NCBI RefSeq assembly: GCF_042767895.1
Contig: NC_091571.1
Coordinates: 27,128,160 to 27,192,159, forward strand
DNA: 64,000 nucleotides
Direction: 5' to 3'
Origin: Penaeus vannamei
Taxonomy: Eukaryota > Arthropoda > Malacostraca > Decapoda > Penaeidae
Made by a program: the position numbers and the translations under genes. The notes under the pieces are model-generated. The model saw nothing but the letters and a program-made list of their open reading frames with translations, did not search any database and was not told where the DNA came from. The first letter of the stretch is position 1, and every line of letters starts with the position of its first letter. Below, piece by piece: positions 25,865 through 39,084 of the stretch.

Positions 25865-27900
25865 CTTTCACTCTGTTGCTCTCCCTCTTTTTCCATCTGT
25901 GTCTATTTATCTGTAATTGAATATGTAAATCTATTTGTATATAGCTTCGTATATTTGTCTATTAGACTATCTATTTGTTTTATCTTCTTATCACTTATCT
26001 CCTCTCTCCATTTCTTTCTTCTCTTTCTCCGTTTATCGAACCGGATGCATTCACAACTCATAGAAAAAGAAACAGAAAAATTAAAACATAATATCATAAA
26101 GGGCAGGATGTGTTCATATTAATCAGAAGACAAGCAACAAAAGAGTGTTGAATCCTTTCTGCCGACTGATATATGTCACGCGATCCCTTGTATCCTGTTA
26201 CACGGTTTAAGCGCTTATTCTCTATGTTCGTCTTACGTGACTCAGACTTTAACTTTGATTTTTTTAAACCTATTTATTAATTCATCGTCATATTTTGTCT
26301 CTCGAGGATTTTCTTCATGTTTGACTTGCAGAAAATCGTAAATGATATATATATATATATAGTGATGCTTTATTATCTATTAGAAGTATCTATTGGAATA
26401 CTTGATTCTATAAACGATGGATGTTCAAGCTGAGATGCCTATTTCACCAGCGGGATGGAAAAAAATGTAAATTGAAATTCAGTAACACAAAAATTAGTTT
26501 GGAAAAATGTTTATCTCTCTCTACAGCTGTACGGTTCGTGACCAACGATAATATGTTCACATTATTTCGATCTTTCTAGTGAACGTTTTATCAGTGTCAT
26601 ATTCCTTTCCTCAAACGTTTATCATTTTCTCCATTTCTCGTAATAGGGTCTCTCATATATTTTTCGAATTCTTATTCTCTCTTTGTCTGTACATTCCTTT
26701 CATGTTTCCCTTTCTATCATTCTTCTTTTTCTCTCTTTTTCATTTTTGTTCAGTTTATATCTCCTTTACTTCCTCTTTTATTTTCCTCCTTTTTATGTCT
26801 TTTCGCAACCTGTTAGTATCAGTCACGGGACTCATATGATAGTCATTAAGCGTCAAAATACAGCTCATTTTTAGCAGTTTAATTCCTTCCTAGTGAGAAC
26901 AGAAAAGAAGGAAAAACATTTCATTGACTTTCCTTTTTTCACTCCAAAAAAAAAAGGAATTAAAGATAAGAATGGAAATTAATTTAAAATATACAAACAA
27001 ACAGAAAACGAGAGTCACCGAACGAGAAGGGGATACAAAAACAGAAATAAAAAAACTTTTTTTTTCTTTAAAAATACACCATAATACAATTATTGATAAC
27101 AAAATGTCAAGGCCGAATAAAAAGATCAGTTTCTATTCATGTTAACTTGTATTGGTATCGAATGTATTTTCCAGTCGTTACAGCTGGGCGCGCCTCTGTT
27201 TCCCGCCCATTTTACAAAAATAATTAAATATCCCGTTTTGCACACGGCACGAGGCTGTAGATCTGAAATACGTTGTGTCGTGATACATATATAGGTAGGG
27301 TATATGTTTATCCTAATGAAGAAATATAATTCATTGATTAGCTAGAATTGAAAACGACATTGAATAAGTAACGAGAATGATAATAATTGAATTATCTTAT
27401 ATTAAGATATTAAGTGTGAGATGTTATCTTCAGTTAGTCACGCAGAGACACATAGTAATGTAAAAGCATGTAGCACTTTCAAATCTCATTATGAACTACT
27501 AATATCTAAAACCTCTAAAAAATACCAATTATCCCCTGCAGTAACAAAATGAAATTAGAAAACTTATAAAACACATCCTACCTTTAAGTAAATATTCATA
27601 AACCTCCAAAATAAACGAGTGTACCCTCCTACGACCAAAGAAAATGGAGGAGCAGCGAACAACAATCTCTTTGCTGGAATTTCTTTACATTATTTTTACG
27701 GGATAAAGAGCATACTTTTACTTTCACGATATATAAGAAAATATGAGTATGTCTCCTTCTATCAGTCGTGTACTGGCTTGTTTCCGTGTTTGCTGTTTAC
27801 TTTTCCGTGTGTCTATTTACTGATTGATTGATTTATTTATCATGTTTATTGACTTCGGTTTCCCGTTTTCTCTCTTCTTCAGACTTGGGATTGTCCCTGC
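25862..27900. other. AT-rich unique sequence
   Basis: Two kilobases with little structure: a degenerate TCTA stretch (25905-25980), (AT)n at about 26347-26362, and A- or T-runs near 26945 and 27050. Open frames are short and unremarkable. GGCGCGCC at about 27187. No gene recognised. Confidence 0.6.
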
Positions 27901-27901
27901 C

Positions 27902-28182
27902 TATCCTTCACTATTTTTTCCTTCTTCTACTCTTCCCTTTCTTCATTAATCTTACACATGTCTGCATTTACTTCCATCATGTTTCCTTCCATCTATCTTC
28001 TTATTACGGGGTTCCATCTTAACCCTTTCCTTCACTCCCTTTTCCTTCTCCTACTCCTTCCCTTCTCCTACTCTTTCCCTTCTTCATGAATCTTACACAC
28101 ACCTACAGTTATTTCCATCATGTTTCCTTCCATCTCTCTTTTTCATTAAGACCTTCCATCGCGATCCTTTCAACGCGGCACA
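27902..28182. repeat. 142-bp tandem duplication
   Basis: The segment with TTCATTAATCTTACACA (27941) recurs as TTCATGAATCTTACACA (28083), 142 bp later. Both copies continue through TTCCATCATGTTTCCTTCC and end near TTCCATC. The copies differ by substitutions and small indels. The unit is mostly pyrimidine. Confidence 0.88.
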
Positions 28183-28389
28183 CATTGGAAATGAACTATG
28201 CATAAGACAATGGCCTCCGCTCGAGAAAACTTCAAGGCGTGAGTTTTAATGTTGAAATACACTATTCATGAAGCAAGAGTGTCAACGAGGTCCTTTCGCA
28301 GCGGGGAAACCCTTTCTTCGCGCATGTTGTCTCTCGCAAGCGTTCCTTCACCTGCTTTCCTTGCAAGGCACCCGATCGAGTCAAGACGC
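28183..28389. other. Unique sequence
   Basis: Complex unique DNA before the AGGTCA array; a short open frame (28249-28467, +) crosses it with no recognisable similarity. Confidence 0.5.
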
Positions 28390-28462
28390 AGGTCGCACAC
28401 AGGTCACACACAGGTCAAGGGGTTAAGGTGGCGCGCGCGTGTTTTGCCGCAGAGTCAGGTCA
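28390..28462 (+). promoter_or_regulatory. Three-unit DR5 array of AGGTCA plus a fourth site
   Basis: AGGTCG (28390-28395), AGGTCA (28401-28406) and AGGTCA (28412-28417) are each separated by exactly CACAC, giving two overlapping DR5 elements. Another AGGTCA is at 28457-28462. DR5 is the classical retinoic-acid-receptor-type arrangement; crustacean binding partners are not known to me. It could also be an 11-bp microrepeat. Confidence 0.4.
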
Positions 28463-29390
28463 CTTGATTGGGAGAGTGCAACACAAATTTGCCTCCGTGT
28501 TGCAAGGGTGTTTGACTGGGATATGTTATTTAAGCATCTCTTGGTGTGAGGGTTTGCAGAGTAAATATTCCAGGCCGTTTGAACTTCACGATGAAATGGA
28601 CAGGGTCTCGTTTCGTGTGTTTTATCGCTTGGAAATATTATGAAATTTTGTTATTTGTGCATATTTTTATAGAGATGGATGGATGGATGGATAGATAGAT
28701 GCAAAAAGAGAGATAGATCGGGAGGGAATAGGTATCTGTAATCAGGTGTGTATCAGAGAAAGGACCAGTATCCGTAGTCACTGTAGTAGCTATAATGATA
28801 ATCATGTTGTAGATATTAGCAATACTAATATATTTTTCAGTTCAAAGAAATCTAATAAATATCGCACTAACAATATATATATTTTCACTCTTTTATTTGA
28901 ATATGAAAAAAATGGATTTAAAGTCTCTACATTATTTAACAGTATGTGAATCTTTTTCTGCAAGATATGCCTATACACATTCTAATAAATAACCTACACA
29001 ATTCAAGTTTTAAAACCTTAAAATACGTAAAAGATCAAATTAATCATTATAGAATAAAATTGATAATAATAATAAAAGAAAAACAATTAATACAACTGTC
29101 GACACGAAGTTTTTGATATGTGAATCTAGATTTCATATGATATAGTTCTAGATAATGCTTTCTGGTTCATGAAACAAATATCTCTCTCTCTCTCATGTTT
29201 CCTCGCTTGTATATGACGCAAGAATTATTCATGTGTTGATTTCCGATCCATCAGATTATAAAATAAAATAGAAATAAAAAAAAATAGTATTTATAGATAT
29301 GTTAACGTGATGATACTTCGCTGTGAAGATTTTATAATTAATTTTCAATAGCATATATTTTTTTTCTAGTAAATGATCCTCTACTTCTGT
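28463..29390. other. Unique AT-rich sequence
   Basis: A (GGAT)n/(GATA)n patch of about six units at 28674-28703. Otherwise AT-rich and without recognisable features. Confidence 0.6.
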
Positions 29391-30060
29391 TCATATCCCG
29401 CATTCCATTTCTTTTTCTCTCCTTCTTAAACTCTCATCTCTTATTATCTATCTATTTCTATCTTTCTTTTCATTTCTTCCCTTTTTATCCATTCTCTCAT
29501 TCTCTCTTCTTTTCTCTCCTCTCTCTTCCTTCTTCCCTCCTAATTTCCACCCCTCCCCGTCTATTCGCTTCTCCTTCTTCTCTCCTTCTCTCCCATATCC
29601 CCCATTCTCTCTCCTCCTTCACCCAGTCACACACAGCTCTCCAATCTCTTAAACTTATTCATATTCATAGCTTAGAATTGCCACAAAACCGAGATCATTA
29701 GCAAGAGCGAGGACACCGCCCCGCCCAGCCTAATACAGACACCCACACCTCGAGAAATGCAGTTATCGTGTTAATTCCATTCGTGCAGATTAAAGAGACG
29801 ATGCAAATGGCGAATCTCCGCTCGGAATGCAGCTTAATATTGTCTTGTTGTTTCTTGCCGTCCCTTTCCCCTTCCTCTCCTACCAGACGAGCCGGTCCTT
29901 CCCTTCAGATGTCTGGGGACTTGTTGCTGGCGATCTGAATATTTCTTCTTTCTCTTGGCTACGTCTTCCTCCCTGTGCTATCTGCAAGTCTGTCGTTCAT
30001 GATTTGCGAAAGCGATTTTCCTTTTCATATCTGTTCTCTTCTCCCTTGCCTTTGCTGGTC
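29391..30060. other. Pyrimidine-rich then unique sequence
   Basis: C/T-rich DNA at 29391-29620, then unique sequence. A 79-codon frame (29827-30066, +) is unassigned. Confidence 0.55.
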
Positions 30061-30065
30061 ATTTA

Positions 30066-30094
30066 GTCACTCTCTCTCTCTCTCTCTCTATCTA

Positions 30095-30129
<35 letters not shown>

Positions 30130-30140
30130 CTCCCTCTCTC

Positions 30141-30213
<73 letters not shown>

Positions 30214-30235
30214 CTATCTCTCATTTTTTCTCTCT

Positions 30236-30274
<39 letters not shown>

Positions 30275-30275
30275 G

Positions 30276-30344
<69 letters not shown>

Positions 30345-30382
30345 TCTCCCTCTCCCTCTCCCTCTCTCCCCTCTCTCTCTCA
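30066..30382. repeat. Mosaic (CT)n and (TATC)n microsatellite
   Basis: Alternating blocks of CT and CTAT/TATC (30066-30222), a short TTTTTTC break, then interrupted CT with CTTT and CTCCCT words to 30382. Alternation of the two motifs in blocks implies block-wise duplication. Confidence 0.97.
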
Positions 30383-30910
30383 AGAATAAAGAAAGAAGAG
30401 AAAGATAAAATCTAATCCACACTTCTCTATCTCCCGCCACTTTTTCTCCTTTGCAATTAGCATAAAAATGCAACGAAGCAGCTCACCACTTGGTTTGCAA
30501 GCTTAAAGGTTTCGCCGCCTCCTCGCAATGCAATGCAGGTGGAGAACAAGAAGACGTGGGAGAGGTTTTCCGTGGCATTGTGTTTCCAAGTCGATCTACT
30601 CGGCCAAGGTTGTCGAGTGGGTGAGGACTCCACGGTGGGCAAGGCTGTAAAGCATAATCTTATGACGTTGCAGAAATAATGGGATCTTTCTCTTCTCGTG
30701 TGTCTGTTCTCGTCTTTCTTTTTTTTTTCTTTTCTTTATCTGTCTCTTTCTTTCTCTTCTTTCTTGCATTGTCTCTTTTTCGTTTCGTTGTTACGGTGTG
30801 ACTGAGCGTCCCTTTGTCTGACACCTTTTTTTAAGTTCTCTTTCTTTCTTCTCCCTCCGTTGGTTTATCTATTTTCTGTTTTACATAATGTCTCTTGTTC
30901 TTACTCCACC
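30383..30910. other. Unique then pyrimidine-rich sequence
   Basis: No gene recognised. T/C-rich from about 30700. Confidence 0.6.
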
Positions 30911-30913
30911 CTC

Positions 30914-31020
<107 letters not shown>

Positions 31021-31129
31021 TCTCTTCCCCCATCCTCATCGTATCCTTCCCTCTTTACTCCTCCAATTCCTTGTTCTCCCCCACTCCGCATCAACCACTC
31101 CTCCCCAACATCCCTCCATCCTTTAGATA

Positions 31130-33360
31130 ATCCAAAGAACAAAACAAAAAAACACAAAAAAAGACAAAGAAAAGAAGAGAGATTGACCTCTCCATCCACG
31201 GCGCTGTAGGTTCTGCCTCGTTGCCTATACCCGTGTGAAGGAAATTGAATCAAGGGAATTGGCTGTTATGAGAATTCACTTGGACCGACTCAAAGGACCT
31301 CGGGAAGGGGAAGAATGCCGGCCGTGCAGTACGTATTCTTAAGAGGGAAGAAGAGGTAGAGGATGTTTAAGGCGAGCTCGATGAATTGCTGGAGCGGGCG
31401 ATTCTGTTGGCGTGTTATTGCGTCTGGTGGTGTTGTTTTGAATCAGGATGATGTTTGTTTTTTTTTCTTTTTCCTTTTAGAGAGAGAGAGAGAGGTGTTT
31501 GGTTGATCGTATTGCAGTCATTGTAACTGATTCTTCAATTGCAGATGATTAATATCGTATAAAAAGAATGGACGATGTGATGTTAATGTGATATTACTGT
31601 TTCTCACTTTTTTCTGTTGAAACCCTTCGGGGCTTTTAGAATAACTGAAATGTTATATGATATTATTAAAAACATACATGTAATTTACGTCGTACGTTAT
31701 TCACATCGGTATAAACGTACCACCCTGACTATGTGTGCGTGTGGTGGCGAGTGCGACTGTGAGTGTGCGTGGGTTGGATATTATGTGTGCGTTTGTATGC
31801 GTCTGTGTGCGTGCGTTGCAGTACTCTTGCGTGGGTGTAACGTAGGAATGTTTATTGAATAAGAAGTACCAACAGAATTTTCGACCAACACAGTAACTTT
31901 CAAGACAAAGGACGACCTTTAGTCGGATACGGAGGTAATTGTTATACAGAGACTGTCCATTCAGAAACTTTCTTTTTCCGGAAAACAATATTCGATTCCG
32001 GGAGCGAAGTTTGTCATCGAAAGCCATCTATGAATTCCCAATATTTGCGTTCTCTTCAATGCGAACTTCATTTTTTTTCTTCTCTTCTCCCGGAAGAGTT
32101 TGTCCCAACATTCCTCTTTTTAAAACTTTAATGTGGCATTTTCAGCCGCGACCAGAAACGCGAGCGCGAATCTCCGTGCGCGAGCGTCGAGCCGGCATCA
32201 CTCTCCCTGGAACATGACAATCATTCCACAAATTGACAGCGCGGGACAATTCCTGGCAGCGTCGGGAAACAGAGCATCTCTCTTCTTCGTAGATAGCGAC
32301 AGCCCTTTGTTCCTTCCGGTCTCGACCAGCATTGAGCGCCTCGACCCTGCGACAATAATTCAGCCAAAGAGAATAGACTCACACGCGATCGCACTCAGGT
32401 ACATAGCCTGCGCGAACGTGTGGTCGTTCCTTTGGAAGAGCGGTCAGACAAGGCTCCGTGTGTCTGGGAGGGAAGGCGAGGCGAAGGAGGCAGTCTAAAA
32501 GGTGCTGTGTACGTTTGAGATCTTGATTAGGATGGAGTGCGGGCTGTTTCTTGGTTTTGTTCCCGTGTCGCGGTAGGAATTTGTTTTATCTTAGTTTCCC
32601 TTTGTCAACTGATGAACAGAAAATGGAATCCGTCCTAGAATGCCTTGCCTGATAGAGAACAAGAGCTTCTAACAGCAAGTGATATATGGATAAAAAAGAG
32701 GGTTTTTGATAGCAACAATGCCCATGTTTCTGCATCCGGCGCACAGGGTATGAAAAAAAGAAACAAAGTACACACGTAGAATGCAAAGTTAGTTTTTGAA
32801 TATTCAACAGAGGCTTTATTCATTAAAAACACAACGCAGCAAAGAATGGAATAACGTATGAAAATACCAAAATTGAACTCCGTGTAAAGGTCTATTCTGC
32901 ATGACATTTTGCGCTTGTATAATAATTGCAGTTTATGAATAATAATGTTTCAAGTTATTCACCTCTTGGCATCCCATTTCTGATCTTGCCGATGATTCGT
33001 CCTCACTTTTTTTTCCGCGATGTTAATATTTACTTCTATAGTTATACAAGAATATATATATAAAACTAAGAAGATTATAAAAAACCTGTTTGCAAATAAG
33101 TGAATTTTCTTATCCAACCTCCAAAAAGCTAGATGAATATGTATATATTTTTTTTCCATAGATTTATCCCCAATATAAACAAGCCCCGAATTTAATTAAA
33201 AGGTGTGTTTTCCGTGATCTATCCACTAGGTACATGCCACGTATATTTACTCACTTTCAGCCAAGCTTCCAGGGAACATTATGATGCAGGAGTTATAAAG
33301 CTTTCAGATCCGAGAGAAATATGTATTACCACCTCTTGTTTTCGCCTTGAAATAGGTACA
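31130..33360. other. Unique sequence
   Basis: The longest stretch with few repeats. A GA patch at 31480-31494 and TG-rich words at 31730-31815 are minor. 32130-32480 has higher GC and a 121-codon frame (32133-32498, +) of non-repetitive composition. I recognise no domain, so it stays an unassigned frame. Confidence 0.5.
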
Positions 33361-33368
33361 CCCCCCTC

Positions 33369-33554
33369 TCTCTCTCTATCTTTATCTCTCTCGCTATGTT
33401 TATATCTCTCTCTATCTATCTGTCTATCTATCTCTGTCTATCCATCTATCTATCTGTCTATTTATCTTTCTGTCTATCTCTGACTATCCATCTATCTATC
33501 TGTCTATTTATCTTTCTGTCTATCTCTGACTATCTACTTATCAATCTGTCTATT

Positions 33555-33558
<4 letters not shown>
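33369..33558. repeat. Degenerate TCTN array with 46-bp higher-order unit
   Basis: Within TCTA/TCTG/TTTA words, a 46-bp block beginning TATCTCTG(A/T)C recurs at 33429, 33475 and 33521. The first two full copies differ at about one base; the third decays after about 20 bp. Confidence 0.92.
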
Positions 33559-33627
<69 letters not shown>

Positions 33628-33651
33628 GTCTGTCTGTCTCTCTCTCTCTCC

Positions 33652-33745
<94 letters not shown>

Positions 33746-33780
33746 TTCTTTCTTTTTTTCTTTTCTCTTTTTTCTCTTTC
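33556..33780. repeat. (CT)n microsatellite with TGTC blocks
   Basis: Pure CT blocks separated by two CTGTCTGTCTGT clusters (about 33622-33640 and 33697-33710) and a CCCTCTTT break. The interruption pattern repeats about every 75 bp, suggesting duplication of a mixed segment. Confidence 0.97.
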
Positions 33781-33784
33781 TCTA

Positions 33785-33880
33785 TAGACAGAAAGACAGA
33801 GATGGATTGATAGATAAATAGATAAATCGACAGACAGATAGATATGAAGATAAGTAGATAGATAGATAGGGAGATGGATA
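33785..33880. repeat. GATA/GACA array, inverted relative to the upstream TCTN array
   Basis: GACAGA, GATAGATAAATA and GACAGACAGATAGA words. The reverse complement of about 33809-33845 closely matches TATCTATCTGTC-type sequence in the 46-bp array 300 bp upstream, so the two could pair as a long imperfect hairpin. Confidence 0.85.
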
Positions 33881-34194
33881 CATAAGCATGAACATATATG
33901 TATTCATATCTCCGCTATCACTCTGACAGAGAAACAGAAAATTTTTCTTTTTTCTTTTTATATAATCCCTTCCGGACACGTGTACAATTTTCATTTTGTA
34001 ACCAGCTGACATATTTCTTTTAATTAATTGCAATTCAAACATTTCTCTGATAGATTTTTCTCTTCTTTCCCCAGGTAAGAGTCCTGTCTGCGAACATACT
34101 TTTCTGTGTGAGAATCTTTGGGTAAGTTCAGCTTTTTTAAACTTAGGGAAGTGATGATAGGGATAACGATAGATAGAAGATTAGGAAACAGTAG

Positions 34195-34345
34195 TAAAGA
34201 GGGAGTAGAAGGAGAGAATGAAGGAGGAGGAGGCGGAAAAGAAGAAGTAGGTGAAGAAGAAAAAAGAAAAAGATGAAGAAGAAAAAGAAGAAGAGGAAGA
34301 AACGAGAGGAGAGAAATAGAAGAAAAAATGTGAGAAGAAGAGGAA
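34195..34345. repeat. Purine tract (GAA/AGAAG)n
   Basis: Degenerate GAAGAAGAGGAAGAA-type sequence, nearly all purine on +. The - strand Phe/Ser-rich frame is an artefact. Confidence 0.85.
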
Positions 34346-35349
34346 GAAGGAGGACAGAAGAGAATGGAAATAGAAATAGTGATAACAGCGGATGTAAAAT
34401 GACATTTAATTTAGGTACAAGATTACTATATGCATAAGAATGAACTTCGAGTCAGCGTAAAAAGAATAAAAAATAAAAAAATATATGACATTCAAGTTTA
34501 AGCTAAGTAAGAATTATTCAAGTGAAATCATAAACATGCGCGTATCAGTTGATGAATTTGATAATAATAATAGCACTTGTGTCAAGCCAATCATCTGGAA
34601 AGCATGATTATAAAAATGTTTCAAGTTAGTCTGCGCATGTGGATAGGCTTAGGCTAACTTAACGGTGAAATTACCAGAACAGCAAACACGGTGAGATTAA
34701 TTACCGCTATGTACTCGGCCATTACCTTCACCGCGTCAATCTTAGGAGCTAAAAATCACCTGATATTTTATCTCGTATCAGTCGCCATTTTGTTTAAGAG
34801 TAATCGCTGTTTTGTCAGATTTTTTTTTCGTTATCTCACATTGCCATTGATTTCAGAAGAAAGGATAATGATGATAAGAATTAAGAATACGAATAGAAAT
34901 AAGAATAACGTCATAAATGAAAAACATTTGATTATGACGAACCGCCATTTCTCTCTTTCGTTCGTCACCGTATCCAAAATACTTCCATATCACAGTGGAC
35001 ATCAAAACCCTCCCTGAATCACCAAAACAATACAAAACATGCATTACGTAATTTGCGAACAAAACAGACTACGAAAACGAGAAAGATTTCAAAGAATACC
35101 TCTCTTCGGCTGTCATCAATACCCAATAACACTTCCCCATTGGCAGTAAAACGATAACGAATTTCATTCTCTTGAACCAACGGCACAGAACGTCCTTCAA
35201 TGAGGAGACACAATGTAATATAGCGAGCCACTTCATTGCGAAGACTGAACGCGTTATACACCCCGCCATTAAGGAGCGAAATCACGAACAATTACAAGCC
35301 CCTAATCTTCCTGTTCAATTGATAATGCTATTGCAAGCAGACACGGGAG

Positions 35350-35360
<11 letters not shown>
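34346..35360. other. AT-rich unique sequence
   Basis: No gene recognised. An ATGATAAGAATAAGAATA-type patch lies at about 34868-34910. Frames on both strands at 34691-35291 are mutually overlapping and unassigned. Confidence 0.55.
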
Positions 35361-35800
<440 letters not shown>

Positions 35801-36360
35801 AAAGAGAAGTGAGTGAGAAAACAAAAGAAAGCGAGAAAGAGAGAAAAAAGAGAAAAACAACAACAAAGAAAATGCAACGACCCCAAACAATGAAACCGAA
35901 TTAAAGTGAAGCATTCCCGGCATGATCCCCCCTTTGCCCCAACCCCCAACTCCACCCCCTCCCCCTTCCCCCCCGAGACGCCATAGCCCCCGCCTCCTAC
36001 TTAGCCCATAAATAGTGCCATTTCCCTAATGTTGATTGCGTGAGGGTCAAAGCCGTGATGAGGTCTGGGTCTGCAGCCTTACTATAGTGTTAAGTGCCGT
36101 CCTCCCTATGTCAACTTTGTCCTTATTCATAATTGTGAGAGTGACGTCACTGTATCCGAAAGGTTCGCGATGCATGAGTTATTTGGCGCCGATGAAGATT
36201 TTAGCGGAAGGCAAAAGGAAGAAATGCAGGGGGATGTTTGGCTCGTGTCTGGTTTGGGGAACTGGGTTGCGTTTCTCCTATTTACTTTTTTTTTCTTTTT
36301 CTTTTCTTTCTTTATCTTCTCTTTCTCTTATCTTTAGCGTTATTTTGTATTATCGTATCG
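35801..36360. other. Unique sequence with C-rich patch
   Basis: Purine-rich tail to 35880, C-run patch at 35928-35975, then unique DNA to 36280 and T/C-rich DNA. No gene recognised. Confidence 0.55.
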
Positions 36361-36680
<320 letters not shown>

Positions 36681-36840
36681 ACATATCTAAGAAAGAAAAT
36701 TTAATCAGAGAGCCTAACAACTTCACAACCGCGGTCGAGAAAAGTACGTCAATAACTTACGACGGACGCAATCAGCCGGAAATCAAATTATCATATTTAC
36801 GGCCCGAGCGAATATATCCTGATTGGTGCTAAAAAACAAT
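36681..36840. other. Unique sequence
   Basis: Short complex segment between two pyrimidine domains. No gene seen. Confidence 0.6.
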
Positions 36841-36944
36841 TATCACTCTGTCTTCTCTCCTTTTGCCTCCTCCTTGTGCGTCTTGTCCCTTTTTCCTTTC
36901 AATAATATTCTCCTTTCTCTTCGATTTTATTCCTATTCTTGTTT

Positions 36945-37318
36945 TCTCTTCCCTCCTCTTCCTCTCTTTCTCTCATCTCCTTCCTTCGCTACTAACTCCC
37001 CCTCCTTCCCTACCAGTTCCTCCTTTCCTTCTTCCCTTCTTGCCTCCTCCTTCCTTCTACCCCTCCTTTCTTCCCTCCCCCTCCTTCCTTACCAGTTCCT
37101 CCTTCCCTCCTTGCTTCCTTCTCTCTTTCACCTCCTCCTCCTCTTCTCCCTCCCCCTCCATCCCACTCATTCCCTCCCTCCCTCTCTTTCCCTACCAGTT
37201 CCTCCTTCTCTTTTCCTCCTTGCCTCCTCCTCCCATTCTCCCCTCCCCCTTCCCCTCCCCTTCTCCTCTCCCCCTCCGTATCCCTCTTTCCCTCCCTCTC
37301 TCTCCCTCTCTCTCCACT
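36945..37318. repeat. Pyrimidine minisatellite with TACCAGTTCCTCCTT core
   Basis: The core recurs at about 37011, 37090 and 37193 (spacing about 79 and 103 bp) within CCTCC/TTCC-rich sequence. Spacing varies because the filler has gained and lost units. Confidence 0.85.
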
Positions 37319-37444
37319 CAAAAGCATTAATTCAATTCAGAAATAAAAGCGCTCACCCACTCACCACAGAAGTCACATGATATGCATAATACGAACGAAT
37401 TTATCGACGAAACAAAATGAAGAAAACGATGATAAAAAAAAACA

Positions 37445-37655
37445 AGATGAGCGGAAACCAAAACAAATAATTTCCCACAAGACAAAAATAAAATAAACAA
37501 AACAAGAAAACCAAGATGAACAAAAAGATAAAATTCCCTACAAAACCTCAAACCAAATAAACAAAGCATAAAAACCGAGATGAACGAAAACCCAAAACAA
37601 AACAACAATTAATTCCCCACAAACATTCAAATAAAATAAACAAAACAAGAAAACC
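37445..37655. repeat. A-rich minisatellite, three 64-78 bp copies
   Basis: Copies begin with AGATGA at 37445, 37514 and 37578. Each carries a TTCCC(A/T)ACAA or TTCCCCACAA word, then AAATAAACAAA and AAAACC. Lengths are 69, 64 and about 78 bp. The - strand Phe/Leu-rich frames across it are compositional. Confidence 0.88.
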
Positions 37656-37737
37656 ATAAGAAAAAAACAAACTCGAACGCGAAGCGACTCGAAACACCAA
37701 CAGCGGCGGCAAAAGGCTAGATTCCCTCAGCCACCAA

Positions 37738-37748
37738 CAGATGGCGGG
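37738..37748 (+). promoter_or_regulatory. CTCF-like motif CAGATGGCGGG
   Basis: CAGATGGCGGG closely resembles the insect CTCF core YAGRKGGCGC with one mismatch (G for C). It stands about 80 bp after the A-rich minisatellite. Pleiohomeotic/YY1-like proteins also recognise ATGGC. Chance occurrence is possible. Confidence 0.2.
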
Positions 37749-37769
37749 CCGCTGCACAAACACGCGGGA

Positions 37770-38060
37770 AGGTGAAATGTTGTCTTAAGCTAATTAGGTT
37801 AATAAATAACTCCAATTTGGACTATGGTAACATTTTAATGGCTCTCATCATGTTTACTTTCGGCATAGTTGTTGCGTCAGTTAATGAAACGGAGAGGAAT
37901 TGCCTTTTGGGGAAAACAGTTATATTATTGCTGATAATATTCGCATCAAAAATGGCTTCTCCTTCACTTTTTTTCGTTTCTACATTATTTTTCCGTATTA
38001 CTTACTCTTCTGTATTACTTTCATTCGTTCTATTAGCGTATATATCTATATATCTGTCTC
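37770..38060. other. Unique sequence
   Basis: Non-repetitive DNA with the unique N-terminal part (about 80 codons) of a frame starting at 37772 (+). The frame then runs into the CT microsatellite, so I do not treat it as a gene. Confidence 0.5.
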
Positions 38061-38061
38061 A

Positions 38062-38395
<334 letters not shown>

Positions 38396-38765
38396 TCTGT
38401 CACATTAAAGGTAAGTCGTATTATGATGTTTTTTTCTCCAATTTCCTCTAACGTATTAAATATCTGAAACCATTTCCTCTAAGATCATAAGAACTGTTAA
38501 ATGTCAAAGCGTGCATCAATTTCCTCGATGCCGCAACTGAAAAAAATAAATAAATGAATAAATAAATAGATTTCTAATGGAAGACCAATCTATCTAATTG
38601 TATCGAGCAAAGCGATCCAACACTCTTTAAACCAGATAGTTTCCCTCTTTTTTTTCTTCTTCTTCTCGTTTTCTTTCTGTCTTTCAATCCTCCGTTTTCT
38701 ATTTTTTTTGGGGGGGAGCTCTTTCTTTTTTTTCCCTTGCAAATACCTTCCGAAAACCGATAGTT

Positions 38766-38906
38766 ATGCAAACACACCAGCGTTCTCACACACGCACACA
38801 TACCCGCCCGGCGCCACTTTCAGATTCGCGCACGCACACAAAGACACACACGCACACACACACACACACAGGCACACACAAAAACACGCACACACACACA
38901 CACACT
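38766..38906. repeat. Microsatellite (CA)n in two blocks
   Basis: AC-rich words interrupted by a GC-rich insert (38805-38825), then AC with GC, AAGA and AAAA interruptions to 38906. Confidence 0.95.
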
Positions 38907-39080
38907 TCCATCAAAGAGTATCAGGGCATCTCACAGGATGTCGCGGGCCTCAGCGAGACAGCCGTGAACTTTACACTTTCCTTTGCCTCCCGCCTTTGCC
39001 TTCCCCGCGCTGGAACACAAAAACACAACTTGCCTCCTTGTTGCTCCGCCAGTGCCGCCCTCTGCACCTTGGCCTACCTT
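38907..39080. other. GC-richer unique sequence
   Basis: Complex unique DNA open in several frames. No assignable exon. Confidence 0.4.
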
Positions 39081-39084
39081 CCTT

